A stretch of 64,000 nucleotides of DNA, from the NCBI GenBank assembly GCA_003117195.1, contig BDSI01000066.1, positions 62,001 to 126,000 of the forward strand, read 5' to 3'. This stretch comes from Eudorina sp. 2006-703-Eu-15 (lineage: Eukaryota > Chlorophyta > Chlorophyceae > Chlamydomonadales > Volvocaceae). This document shows, piece by piece, positions 37,081 through 49,000 of the stretch. Positions within the stretch are counted from its first letter, which is position 1. Each line of letters starts with the position of its first letter. The notes under the pieces are model-generated. The model did no database searches, was not told where the DNA came from, and worked only from the letters and a program-made list of their open reading frames with translations. A program made the translations under genes and the position numbers.

Positions 37081-40000
37081 TCACATCAGCGCCGGCAACG
37101 TCTGCACCAGCCACGCCCCCAGGGTCGCATCCACCACGTCCACCCCCGCGTCCGGGTTCAGCAGCGCCTCCAGCCGGCTCAGGAAAGCCACGTCCAGCGT
37201 CGGCCGCACAGCCCCCACCAACGGCGGCTCGCCGGCGTCGCCGCCGCCGCTCAGCATGCTGTCCAGGCCGCTGGCGGCGGCGCTGCTGCTGCCGTCCTCC
37301 GACTGCCGTGGTACGGCACTCAGCAGCTTCTCAGCGGCACGGAGGAGATCCGACAGCTCCGAAGCCGACGGCGCCGCGTACCCCAGCAGGTCCGTCGGCG
37401 CCTTGGGCTTCTCCAGACGGCTTCGGAGCTGCTTGACACGCCGCTGCAGCTCCCGTACAGCCCGTACGGAAAACGTCACCTCGCCGCACTGCGGCCCCGG
37501 CGTGCCATCGTTCGCCGGTGACGCGATGACGTACAGCAGCGACGCGTACGACTCGACAGGTTGCAGGCCCAGCAGCTGCGCCTCCGTCGGTGTGGCGGCG
37601 GCGGTGCCGCCGCCGCCGCCGCCGGGGCTGCCGGCCGCCGCCGCCGCCGCCGCCGGCGGCAGCAGCATCTCGCCGTCGGCGACCCAGGAACGCGACTCCT
37701 GCCAGCACCCATCCTGGCAGTGCCACTGCGCCAGCACACACCCTTCCGGCGCCGCGTCCGCCGGCGGCGTCGGCGGCGGCAGCGGCGGCTCCGCAAAGCA
37801 CGCGTCCATGCCGTACTTGGCGCACGCGTAGCGCAGCGCGGCGTGCAGCGCCGCCACCTTGGCCTGCGCGCGCGCTCGGATGCCGCCACTGACCGGCAGC
37901 CCGTCCACGGAGCGCAGCAGGCCCCCCAGCAGACACACCACCATGCGTGCGACGTCCGCGTCGGCGACGTTGGCGCCGGGGTTGCGTCCGGCGTCCGCCG
38001 CGAAGCGCGCCTCCTGGCCCTTGACGTGCGTGACGGCCCAGTCGGGCAGCTGCGACGCCGCCACGGGCGCCAGCGCGTGTGCGGACAGCAGCACGAGGTC
38101 CTGCTTGGCGGCGGCGGCGTGGGCGGCGCGCAGGCACACCGCCGCGCTGCGGGCGTCCATGCCCGCGATGTAGATGGACGCCAGCTCCAGCAGCGCCCAC
38201 CGCATCACGGTCCTCAGATGGCCCCCGTCGAGGCACGCGAGCGTGATGGATGCCGCCAGGGCGGCGCGCGCCGCGCTCAGCTTGGCGGCGGTGGCGGCTA
38301 CGCCGCCACCGCCGCCGCCGCCGCCGGAGGCGGCGTCGGCGTCCGCGGCGTCGCCGTCGCCGCACAGCGCCACGAGGCGAGCGGTGCGGCCCACCGCCAG
38401 CGCCGCCTCGGCGTGCTGCGCGGGCAGCCCGCGCGTGTGGTGCCGCAGCAGCCGCAGCGCGTGCTGCGCGTGCGCCTCCGCCTGGGCGTGCCGCCGCTGG
38501 CGGGAGGCGTGCACCGCCGCCGCGCCCAGCGCGTGCGCGTACAGCGCCGTACCGTCCGCATACACGTTCGTCAGCTCCGGCGCCTCCAGCGCCTCCCCCA
38601 GACCCAGCTGCATCGCGTACGACTCCGCCGCCGCCAGGCCCTGCGCCGCCAGCTCCGCCGCCTCGCGCCGCAGGCCCATCTGGTCGCGCAGCGCCGCCGC
38701 GTCCAGCAGCGCCGCCGCCAGCCGCGTGTCGTACACCGCCAGCGCGCGGTAGCGTGCCATCACCGCGGCCAGCGCCGCCAGCGCCTCCGCCGTACGGCCC
38801 TCCGCCGCCAGCACCAGCGCCCGGACGTGCTCCATGCCCGCCGCGTTCACCTGCTCCGAAACCACACCCGCGTCCCGCCCCGTCGCGCCCTCCACCAGCG
38901 CGTGCACGTGCGCCGCGTGGCCGAGCTGCGCGGCGCACCGTACGGCAGCCGCCCGCGCCAGGAACCACAGCACGGGCAGCAGCGAGTAGCGCTCCAGCTC
39001 ATCATTGTCGCCCTGCTGCGGCGAATTGACGCGGTCCGCCTCCGACCCGATGAACTTGGCCGCGTCCAGGGCGTGCGCCAGGCCCCGCGCCGGGTGCCAG
39101 CGCAGCTGCTCCAGCTCGGACTGCAGCAGCAGCGTGCGCACCATGACCTCGCCGCGTTGACCGGCGGTGGCGGCCGGCGGCGCCGGCGGGCCGGCGTCGG
39201 CGGGGGCGGGCGGCGGCGACTCGCCCTTGGCGGAGCCGAGGGGCGACTTGGAGCGGCCCCTCGCGCCGGCCTTGGCTGGGGAGGGGGTGCGGGGCGGCTG
39301 GGCCTTGGCGGCGGCGCCCTTGCCGGCGGGGGCCGGCGGGGGGGAGGGGGCGGCGGCCGGCTGGTCCTCGCCGCGAGCCATCACCTGACGGTGGGGGGGG
39401 CGGCGGGGTGACGGGTGAGGGGGTGGGAGGTGGTGTTGGTGTGTGCATACCCACCATACCCCTGGTCATCATAATTATGACAACTGAGCCGCGAGGAGGG
39501 GAGGGTAGACCATTGGTGTGTGTTGGGGGCGGGGGTTGGGTTGGCGCCGACAGGTATTACGAGAGGCAGGAAGTCAACGCGGTGAGGCGACCGCCCGGCC
39601 CTGAACCAGACCTGGTAGACAGAAATGTACGGAGCCCGTACGAACCGCCCGTACGCTGGGTCGCCCTCGCCTCCACTCCATCGGGGTTGCTTCAGCTGCA
39701 AGGCCCACCCCCCGGGCCGCCGGAACCTCACCTACAACCTACTGGCCACACCACGCGCCCATCAGCGGGGCCCGCCCCGTCACCAGCTCACCACCCGCAC
39801 CCACGCCAGCCCCAAATCGACCCACCAATGCCTTCTTGAGCAGTAGGTTGGACCGCTCCAGAACCATTGGTTCCACCACCTCCGGCAGCCCCACGCCCAC
39901 CGCGTCCGCCGCCGCCGCGGCCGCCGCCGCCGCCGCGGCGGCGGCGGCCGCCGCCGCCGCCGCACCCCCCTTGGCGCCCTTGCCCGCCGCGGGCGTGGTG

Positions 40001-43000
40001 GGTTTCGGCACCTCCACCTTCTCCCCCGTCTTCCAGTTCGTCGACCGCCACTGGTTGGGTACGGCGCCCGCCAGCATCAGCAGCTGCGCCCGTACAAGCG
40101 TCAGATGCGCCACCAACCAACTGCCGTACAGTCGCTCCACGGCGGGGTGCAGCTGCGTGTCGGCCAGGTACAGCAGGGCGGCCTTGTTGGGGGGGGCCCC
40201 GGGCAGGAGGCCGTTGTTGTAGGGGGGCGCGGGGTCCACCCGCACCACCGCCCCGGACGGCTCCTTCAGCACGTAGTCCGAGTCCAGGGAGGGGTCGGGC
40301 AGGCGGGCTGCCCCCATGAGGTCCGAGGCCACCACCACGCCCTCCGCCAGCAGGCCCAGACTGGACAGCGCCCGGCAGCGCAGGATCCTGAGGGGCGGGC
40401 GGGCGGGCGGACGGGCGGGGCGGGGCGGTGTCCCCGTCCGGGGCATCAAGGGAGGAGCGGGGAGAAGGGCCAAGGGAGAAAGGGGGAGGGGGGTTCAGGT
40501 GATGGTGAGTCTCCGTCTTTGGAGAAACGGACCTGACATGAGAAGGGGCGGAGATGAGGAGCGGCCTCTCATGGCAAGTCGCCGGGGCCCACCGGGGTGG
40601 AAGAGCACCGACGTTTGGATTGGGCTTGGGTCGGGCTTGGGTCGGGCTTGGGTCGGGTCCGGTCAGGTCGGGTCCTGCTCTCCTGTCCAGTCCCGAGCCC
40701 ACCCACCTGCTCATCACGGTGCCGTGCAGGTTGCGCGTCACGTCCCTCGCCAGGTGCTCCCACAGCGCCACCACCGGCAGCGCCTCCAGCGCGAACCCGT
40801 TGTCCACCAGGCACCCCGCCGCCGTCTCCAGCGCGCCCGCCAGGTCCACCACCGGGCACCTGTACGGATCGCTCCAGAGGACCCATGGGTCGGCGCCCGC
40901 AGCCCACAGCTCCCGCGGCGTGTACGTCGCGAAGCCCAGCGGCCGCTGCGGGTGGCCCACGTGCACTGAGAAGGCGCAGAACACGAGGCGGGCCGCCAGG
41001 CGGCAGGCGTCCAGTCGCAGCTGGAGGTGGTCGTGGTAAGTGTAGCGGGCGAGCTTGCCGGCCAGTACGGCACCCAGCAGCAGGCCGTGCAGGCCGTACG
41101 CCTGGAGGGTGGCGGCGGGGCTCATGGACTCCAGCTTGCCGCGCCAGTTCTTGATGACCTGTGAGGTGTGGGTGTGTGTGGGGTATGTGGGGTATGTGGG
41201 GTGTGTGGGGTGTGTGTGGGGTGTGTGAGGTGTGGGGGGGATGTGGGGGATGGGGGTGTATGTGTGGAGAGGGGGAGGTGGGGGAGAGACTGGGCATGCG
41301 GGTCGTGATGGAGGCGTGGAGGGGCGGGAAAAGCGGCGCGGGATGGTGATTCGGTTTCGGCGTCAACTCCTTCGCGCTTCCTCCAGGCTTCGAATCTCGT
41401 ATGGTTTACTCCGCCCCCTCGCCCCCCCTCCCTCTCGCCCCCCTCCCCTCCCTACCTGATACGGCCCCAGCAGGGTGTCCAACGTGTCGTTCCAGGCGGT
41501 CGCCGCCCCGCCCCAGTTCCCGAAGTGCGCGTGCACATCCCCCAGCTCGTGCATGGCCAGCACCATGTAGCCCTTCTCGTTGCGCCGCTTGAGCACCTCG
41601 ATCACCTGGGGGGGTGGGGAGGGGAGGGGAGGGCAGGGCAGGGCAGGGCAGGGCAGGGCAGCGCAGGGCAGGGCAGCGCAGGGCAGGGCAGGGCAGCGCA
41701 GGGCAGGGCAGGGCAGCGCAGGGCAGGGCAGGGCAGAGCAGGGGTGGGTATAGGAAATTGGTAGACATGTTCAAACTGAGCTGCTGCCAGAGCGACGGTT
41801 CGACCGGAGAAATTGGTAATTGGGGAGGGGAGGGGGGCAGCGGGGCGCGGGGGGGGGGCGGCGGGTTTGCGGAGGAGGGCGCAGGCGCCTAGCTGGCTGG
41901 CGAGCAGTTCTTTCTTTCCGGGCCGCCCGTCATCCGCTCGTGCGCCTTCAGTCCGCCCGCGCTACAGCAGCTCTCCTCCTGATACACCAATACACAGCGC
42001 TGCGGTGCTTTAGGTGCTCACTGCTCACAACTTCCACGGCGACGTCGGCCAACCGGGCGACTACACCCCATTCGGTGACTTGTCGCGGTTTCGCTGTCTT
42101 TAATGACATATGGGGGCAGGGGGCGGGACGGCGCGGGGGGGAGAGATGGAGGTGGTTTGGGTTTCATCCGCGTCGCGAGGCGGGGTCGGATACGGTTTGA
42201 GGTGCCTGCGACGCAGGCCAACCCTCCCCTGGCGACCCCTCCCCTCCCCTGGCGGTCCCGAAACCCCCACGGCCGCCTCCCCTCCCCTTCCCCGCATCAT
42301 TCCCCCGACCCAGGACACACAACCACCCACAGGCCGGCGCGGCACGTTCGCATTGTCGTACCTTGTCGTACTCTGCGGGGATGCGCATGAAATCCGGCTG
42401 GCTGGCCTTGGTCTTGTACGTCGACGCGGTTCGGTACGTGTAGGCGGCGCTGACGAGGCTGGCTCGGTCGCTGTCCAGCCCGCCGCTGGGGCCCGCGCCG
42501 GAGAGGCTGCCGCGGCCCCCGAGCAGGGCGAGGCTGCTGGAGGCGGTGCTGGGCCGCGCGTCACCCAGGCCGGTGCCCAGGCTGCTGCGGCGACCCACCA
42601 TCGTCGTCTTGCGCTTCTTGCGAACCTTGTGGCCCATGCCCTGGGCCATGAGGGACGTCTCCCCCAGCCGCTCGCGGACCAGCGTGCGGACCTGAGAGGC
42701 GGCGGGGTGGGCGGGCGTGGGTGGGCGGGGGTTGCCCCTGCCCCTGCCCCTCCCCTTGCCCCGGGGCGGCTGCCGCCCAGCGCTCCTCTCCAGCTTCCCT
42801 GAACGCCCCCCCCCACCCCTTGGCCGCCTGCGTACCGCATCACAGACGACCGCTGCGCCCCTGCCCCTGTCCCCCTGCCCCTCTCCCCCTGCCCCCCTGC
42901 CCCTTGCCCCTCTCCCCCCGCCCCTCTCCCCCTTGTCCCCCGCCCCGCCCCACCTTGTCCAACTGGTCCAGCGCCTGGTTCTTGTCGCGGATCCACATGT

Positions 43001-46000
43001 CCAGGGCCACCTGGAAGGGACCCGGGTCTACTCCCGCCTTGGGGGCGGCCTGGGGGAGGCAGGGGAGTGGGGGGGAGAGAGAGGGGAGGGGGGGAGGGGG
43101 GTTAAATTGAGATTAGAAATAAACCCAAAGAAACAGGCCCAGGCACACCCAGAAAAAAACATACTTACGTGGCGAGGTACGGGATGGGGGGGAGGAGGGT
43201 GTCGGGATGACCGAGTGGCAACAAAGGCAAGCTCCGGCGTCTCCCCAACGAATCCGGTCTGAAGCAGTACGTGCGGGTGCCCGCTACACAAACCAGTGGT
43301 TGCACCCCCGGGGCGCCGCTCCCACCCCGCGGCACAAGCCCTTGCACATCCACACACGGGCCTGGGCGGTTCGGCCGGTTTGTTTTTCTCGCTCAACACA
43401 ACTCCCCGCATCCGGCCCCGCCCCCGTCCCCACCTGCAGCAGCCAGGGCAGTATCCGCTCGTTGAAGGCCCCCTCGCTGAGCTGGCTCCACAGGCGGCCC
43501 AGCCCCACCAGGCTGTGCCACCGCTCGCAGCGGCTGAGCACCACCGCCACCGACCCCACGAAGCGGCTCACCCAGGCCAGGTCCAGGGGGCCCTCCTTGA
43601 ACCAAATGTCCACCTGGAGCGGCGGAGCGCAGGGCGGGGCAGTGTACAGCGCAGTGTACAGCGCAGTACAGAGCAGTGCAGTACAGAGAGTAGTACAGTG
43701 CAGTACAGAATACCGTATTGCAAAGTAACGGTGCAGAGCAGTGCAGGGGACAGTGCAGAACCAAACACCCAGATTCCCGCCTTGCCCACCAACTCCACTG
43801 CAACTCCACGCCACGCCACGCCACGCCACTCCACGCCACTCCTCCCTCCCCACCCAACGACTCACCTGGAGGTCGGAGCCGTAGCTGAACTGGCTGTCCG
43901 ACACCGCCGCCGTCGCCGGCCGGCCGTCCTCCCCCGGCCCCGCCCCGGCGCCCTCGGGCCCCTCCGCGCCCGACCCCAGCGGCGCCACCCAGGTGTAGAT
44001 CCTCATCCCGTCCCGCAGCCGGCTCACGAGCTCCAGCACCGCCTCCGTCAGAGACCGAATGGCGCGGGCCATGTTGGGGCGGCTGCCCACCGGCAGGGGG
44101 TAGGTGCGGGGGGGCGGAGGGGGGGCCTCCTCCGGCTCGCCCTTGCCCTTCTTCTTGGCGCCGGCCTGCCGACCAGCGGCAGGGCGGGGATGGGCGGGGC
44201 GGGGGGCGGGGGGCGCGGCCGGTGGGGTTTCGGGGTTGTGGGGTTGGATCGGTTGTTCATTTTGGGGAGCGGTTTGGGAGGAGGAGGGTGCGGTTTGCGG
44301 CGATCAGGATCGGCCGCTTGCTTACGGTGCCAGGAGGAGGAGGAGAGGCGTGAAACCGGGGCGTGAGGTGTGTGGGGTCGGTGGGAGCAGCACCTCCGGC
44401 TTGAAGGGCTGCCGGTGCGCGCCGCCTCGAAACCAAACTCACACACCCACACCTCCATCCCCCTCCCCAACCACACACCCACATACTACTCACACGTCGC
44501 TTCTCGCGGCTCAGTTATCTTTTTTCCACACACTCACACGCTCACCCACATCGGCGGTCCGCCTGGACGTGCTCCTCGCGGCCCAGACCCCCATAGTTGC
44601 ACCCGGTACTGCACACACCCGGCACTGCACACACCTTGGGCGTGGTCTTCTTCTCCTCCTTCTTCTCCTCCTTCTTCTCCTTCTTGTCGTCCTTCTTGCC
44701 CTTCTTGCCCTTCTTGTCCTCCGCCAGCGGCGTGGCCGGCACCAGCATCGAGTCGGGCGGCTGCACGGGCGGCGGCAGCAGCCCCCGCTCCCACGTCACC
44801 CGGGGCACCGGCGCCGTCAGCGAGGGGTCCGCGTTCAACACGCTCTGCGCCAGGTTCCAGGCGTGCCGGGCCGCATTCGCCAGCTCGCCCCACGCGCCCC
44901 CGCGCGCAGCCAGCTGCGCCGCCCGCGCCAAATGCACCATGGCCTGCAGCGGCGGCGGCAGGCCGGGCGCGCCGGTGGCGGCAGCGGCACCAGCGGCGGC
45001 GGCGCCACCGTCCGCGGGCGGCGTCGACGGCGGCGTTCCTGCGGCGGCGGCGGCGGCGGCCGCCGGCGCCGGCGCCGCGCCCTCGGTGGCAGGCGCCGCC
45101 TCCGCCGCCGCCGACTCCGCGGCGGCGGCGGTGGCGCCGGGCATTTCGCCGTTGAGGCTCTGCTCCTCCGCCAGTACGGACATCTCTGCCGCCAGGGAGC
45201 CGCTGGGGGCCGCGTTGCGGAGGCCGCCGCCGGCGACGTGCAGGGGTATGGCCTTGCGCGCCTCCGCCGCCGCCAGCAGCCCCAACACGATGTTGAGGCG
45301 GGCCAGCCAGGGAGCCCACCTGCGGCAAGGAGGCGCGAGAGGCGCGTGTCGGCCGTCGTGTGTCGGCCGCATGTGTCGGCCGCGTGTGTCGGCCGCGTGT
45401 CCAGAAACACAACCCCCCCAACCCAACCCCGCCCCAGGGACGGACATACTGACCAAATAAGCTGCAGGACAAAGCTCACAACACGGACAGACAGGCGGCA
45501 CGGCAAACTGGACAACCGCGCCACCACCGGTGTGCGATGCAATGCAGGAAGAGAGCTACCGTGACTAGAGAAGTAGCTAGGCCGCGTGTGTAGGTCGCGT
45601 GTGAAACCCCGCCCCGCTCCGGCCGGGGCCCCCCCGCCCCGCCCCGCACCTTGTGAGGTTGGCCCGGGTCCGCTCGATGGCGCGCTTGCGGGCCAGCAGC
45701 TTGGGCAGGCGCCGCTGCAGCAGCAGCACCGCCGCCAGCCGCCGCCGCTGCTCCGCCTCCAGCCCGCGGACCTCCTCCTCGTGGCGCGCCAGCGCCGCCG
45801 CCGTGTCCGCCGGGCTCAGACCCTCCGTGCGCGGCGGCGGCGGCGCCACGAAGCCCACCTGCGCGGCCGTCAGCGCCGCCGCCGCCTCCGCCACCGTCCA
45901 CTTTGGGGGCGGCGGCGGCGGTGGCGTGCCCGGCGGCGCCGTCGGCGGCGCCGGCGTGGTCGGCCGCAGCAGCGGCGCCCCCGGCTGCGCCGCCGGGTCG

Positions 46001-49000
46001 TCTATCGAAGTGAGCGGGAAGATCTTGGAGCGGGCTTTGACCCACCAGGTCAGCTGGTCCGCCACCAAGGCGGCGTTGCCCGGGTTGCCCTTCCGTACGG
46101 CCGCCTCCAGCATGCGGACCACCAGCTCCACCCACCTGGCAGGTGCACGGTGCACGTGAAGGCGGGGTTGCATGTGGAGGTTGCATGTGGAGGTTGCATG
46201 TGGAGGTTGCATGTAGAGGTTGCATGTGGAGGTTGCATGTGGGGATTGCATGTGGAGGTTGCATGTGGAGGTTGCATGTGGAGGTTGCATGTGGAGGTTG
46301 CATGTGGGGATTGCATGTGGAGGTTGCATGTGGAGGTTGCATGTGGGGGTTGCATGTGGGGGTTGCATGTGGAGGTTGCATGTGGGGGTTGCATGGAATT
46401 GAAAATGGGTGGATTTCATGGACTTGCATGTGGCGCATCTCACACACATTGTAACTTTGTTCCTTTCTTCTGTAAGCCCACCCACCCCGCCACCCAGCGG
46501 GCCCACCCCGCCACCCAGCTACCCACCCAGCATCCACCCACACACCCACCTGGGGTGCTCGCTGGCCGCCTCAAAGCCCAGCGCCGCCGTCCAGGCGTCC
46601 ATGGGCGACGCCGTCGCCAGCATCGGCAGCACCCGCGCCGCCAGGTCCGCCCCGTCCTTCTGCCGCTCCAAGATCGGTTCCGGAGCCCACTCGGTCAGCT
46701 GCGGGTACTGCAGTACGACATCGTGCAGCCGGGACGCCTCGTCGTGCAGCTGCGCCGGCGGCGGCGGCCGACCCGCGATCGTGAACCGCGGGTCGTACGC
46801 CTTGAGCAGCTCCACCTTGAGGCGGCCGAAGTGCGCCGCCGCCGCCGGCTCGTCGGCGGCGTCGCTGAGCCGCAGCAGCTGGTACGACACCGCCGCCGTC
46901 ACGCGCGCCGCCAGCGCGCGCTGGTGCTCCTGCCGGTACAGCGACTCCTGGACCAGGTTCGTGAGGGAGGAGAGTACGGCATGGCAGGCGGCCAGGGCCT
47001 TGTGCAGCAGCGGTGTGCGCGGGGCGCGCAGCGCCAGCAGCGGCGCCAGCAGGCGGTAGGTCCGCAGCGCGCCCTCCTGCATCAGCGGCTCGTCGGGCAG
47101 CAGCGCCGCCACCTCCATCCCCATCACCAGCAGCCGCGCCGACTTGAGCCGCGCCACCTGCGCCTCCAGGAAGGGCGCGCGCAGCTGCGGCAGCGTGCAC
47201 GGCAGCGCCACCTGCGGCACCGGCGCCGCCGGCGCCGTCGCGTCCCCGCCGCCATCCCCGTCCCCGCCGCCGCCGCCGCCGCGGTGCGGCGGCGCCAGCG
47301 CCGCCCCCGCGTAGGTGTAGATGGCCTGCACCAGCGCGCGCAGCAGCGGCCGTGCCGCCGCCGCCACGTGCGCGCGGTGCAGGCGCTGGGAGTCCATGGG
47401 GTTGGCCCGCCACAGCGGCGCGTCGGGCGTGGTGACGACGAAGTGCGGCAGCAGCACCGCCGCCGCGCGCCGCGCCGCCGACCACACGCCCGCGCGCACC
47501 GCCGCCGCCAGCAGGTGCGCCCAGCACATGTACAGCGGCAGCGGCGCCGCCAGGAGCACCTCGGGCGTGGCGGCGCCGAGGCCGCCGACGATGTTGCCGC
47601 CGTCGTCGTACAACGCCACGGCGAACAAGTACGTGTCGTTGGTACGGAGGCCCTGGATCGTGACGGGCTGACCCAGGGGTACCATCACGCCGGAGCCGGG
47701 GTACTCGGAGGCGGTCTTGTTGAGAGACAGGCCCACCCCCGCGCCGAAGGATTTGCAGTACGCGGCGTACGACACCGGCGGCTTGCGGCCGGCGGGCGGG
47801 GCTTTAAGGCCCGGGCCGGGGGGGTGCGCGACAAGGGTGACGGAGGTGGGGGTGCGCTGCAGGAGCTTGGGCTGAGGCGGCGCGTCGCGGCGGGAGCGCA
47901 GGTCGGGCTGCGAGGCGGCGAAGAGGGCGTCCTCCGCCGCCTGGGCCTTCACCAGCAGGTCGCCCGCCTCCTGGGTGGTTGGTTGGTTGGGTAGTTGGGT
48001 GGGTGGTTGGGTGGGTAGTTGGGTGGTTGGTGGGGTGTTGGGTGGGTGGTTGGGAGCGGCGCTAGTGTAACGGCACACGGGGCGCGAGTCCACTGCAACC
48101 GGCTGCTTCGCTCACCATCAGTGATACACCTGCGTGCACGTGAGTCGCCAGGCAAGGCAGGTCGATCGCATCCCACCCCACCCCGCCCCACCCCGACCAA
48201 CCCAACCCCGCACTTCCCTTTTTTTCTTTTTTTTTTCTGGACTCTGTCTGTAGCTGTACACCTCACCGCACCCCATGTCCCCCTCTTTTTGTCAATAAAG
48301 ACACCCTCCCCCGCCCCATCCCCACCTGCAGCAGCTGCGCCTTCCTGGCGGTATCTCCCCCCGCAAAGGCCGCCATCTGCATCAGCAGCAGCGCCCGTTC
48401 GTACGGGTTCTTGCCGCACGCCTGCAGCAGCTCCCGCTCCTTCATCTGCGGGCGGGGGGCGGACGACGGGCGGGGGGCGGACGGACGGATTGGGTTAATA
48501 AGAAAAACAGCCCAGACACAGCCCAGCCCTACGACAAAAACGGACGGAGAGGGCCAGGGGGGGGCGGGGGTGACACAGCGTGCTGTAGTGCGGCAGTCGT
48601 GTTTAGCTGCGAACCCCACCGGCGCCGAAACCAGGCGGCGTGAAGCTTTGGTTCCCTGTCGCTCCCTCTCGCCCACCGCTCGCTCCCCCCCAAAGTGTAA
48701 CGAGCGAGTCGAAGACTCCCCTTCCCCCTTTGTCTTCGCTCTTTGTCCCCTCCCCTCCCCTCCCCTCCCTCCCCTCCCCTCCCCTCCCCTGCCCTCCCCT
48801 CCCCTCCCCTCCCCTCCCCTCCCCTCCCCTCCCTCCCCTCCCCTCCCCTCCCCTCCCCTCCCCTCCCCTCCCCTCCCCTCCCCTCCCCTCCCCTCCCTCC
48901 CCTCCCCTCCCCTCCCCTCCCCTTTCTCCGGTCGAACCGTCGCTCTGGCAGCAGCGCAGTTTGAAAATGTCTACCAATTTCCTATGCCCTCCCTCCCCTC

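Noticed and set aside
37561..39411. Plus-strand open frame of 616 codons
   Set aside because: It is the antisense shadow of the last CFAP54 exon: Arg/Ala-rich, no domain, and the minus strand has the phase-consistent exon.
46168..46396. CRISPR array suspected from regular repeats
   Set aside because: Thirteen bp head-to-tail units with no unique spacers, in an intron of a eukaryotic gene; a minisatellite.
45586..47994. 802-codon plus-strand frame
   Set aside because: Antisense to CFAP54 exons 5 and 6 and runs through the 13 bp minisatellite; low-complexity Arg-rich product.
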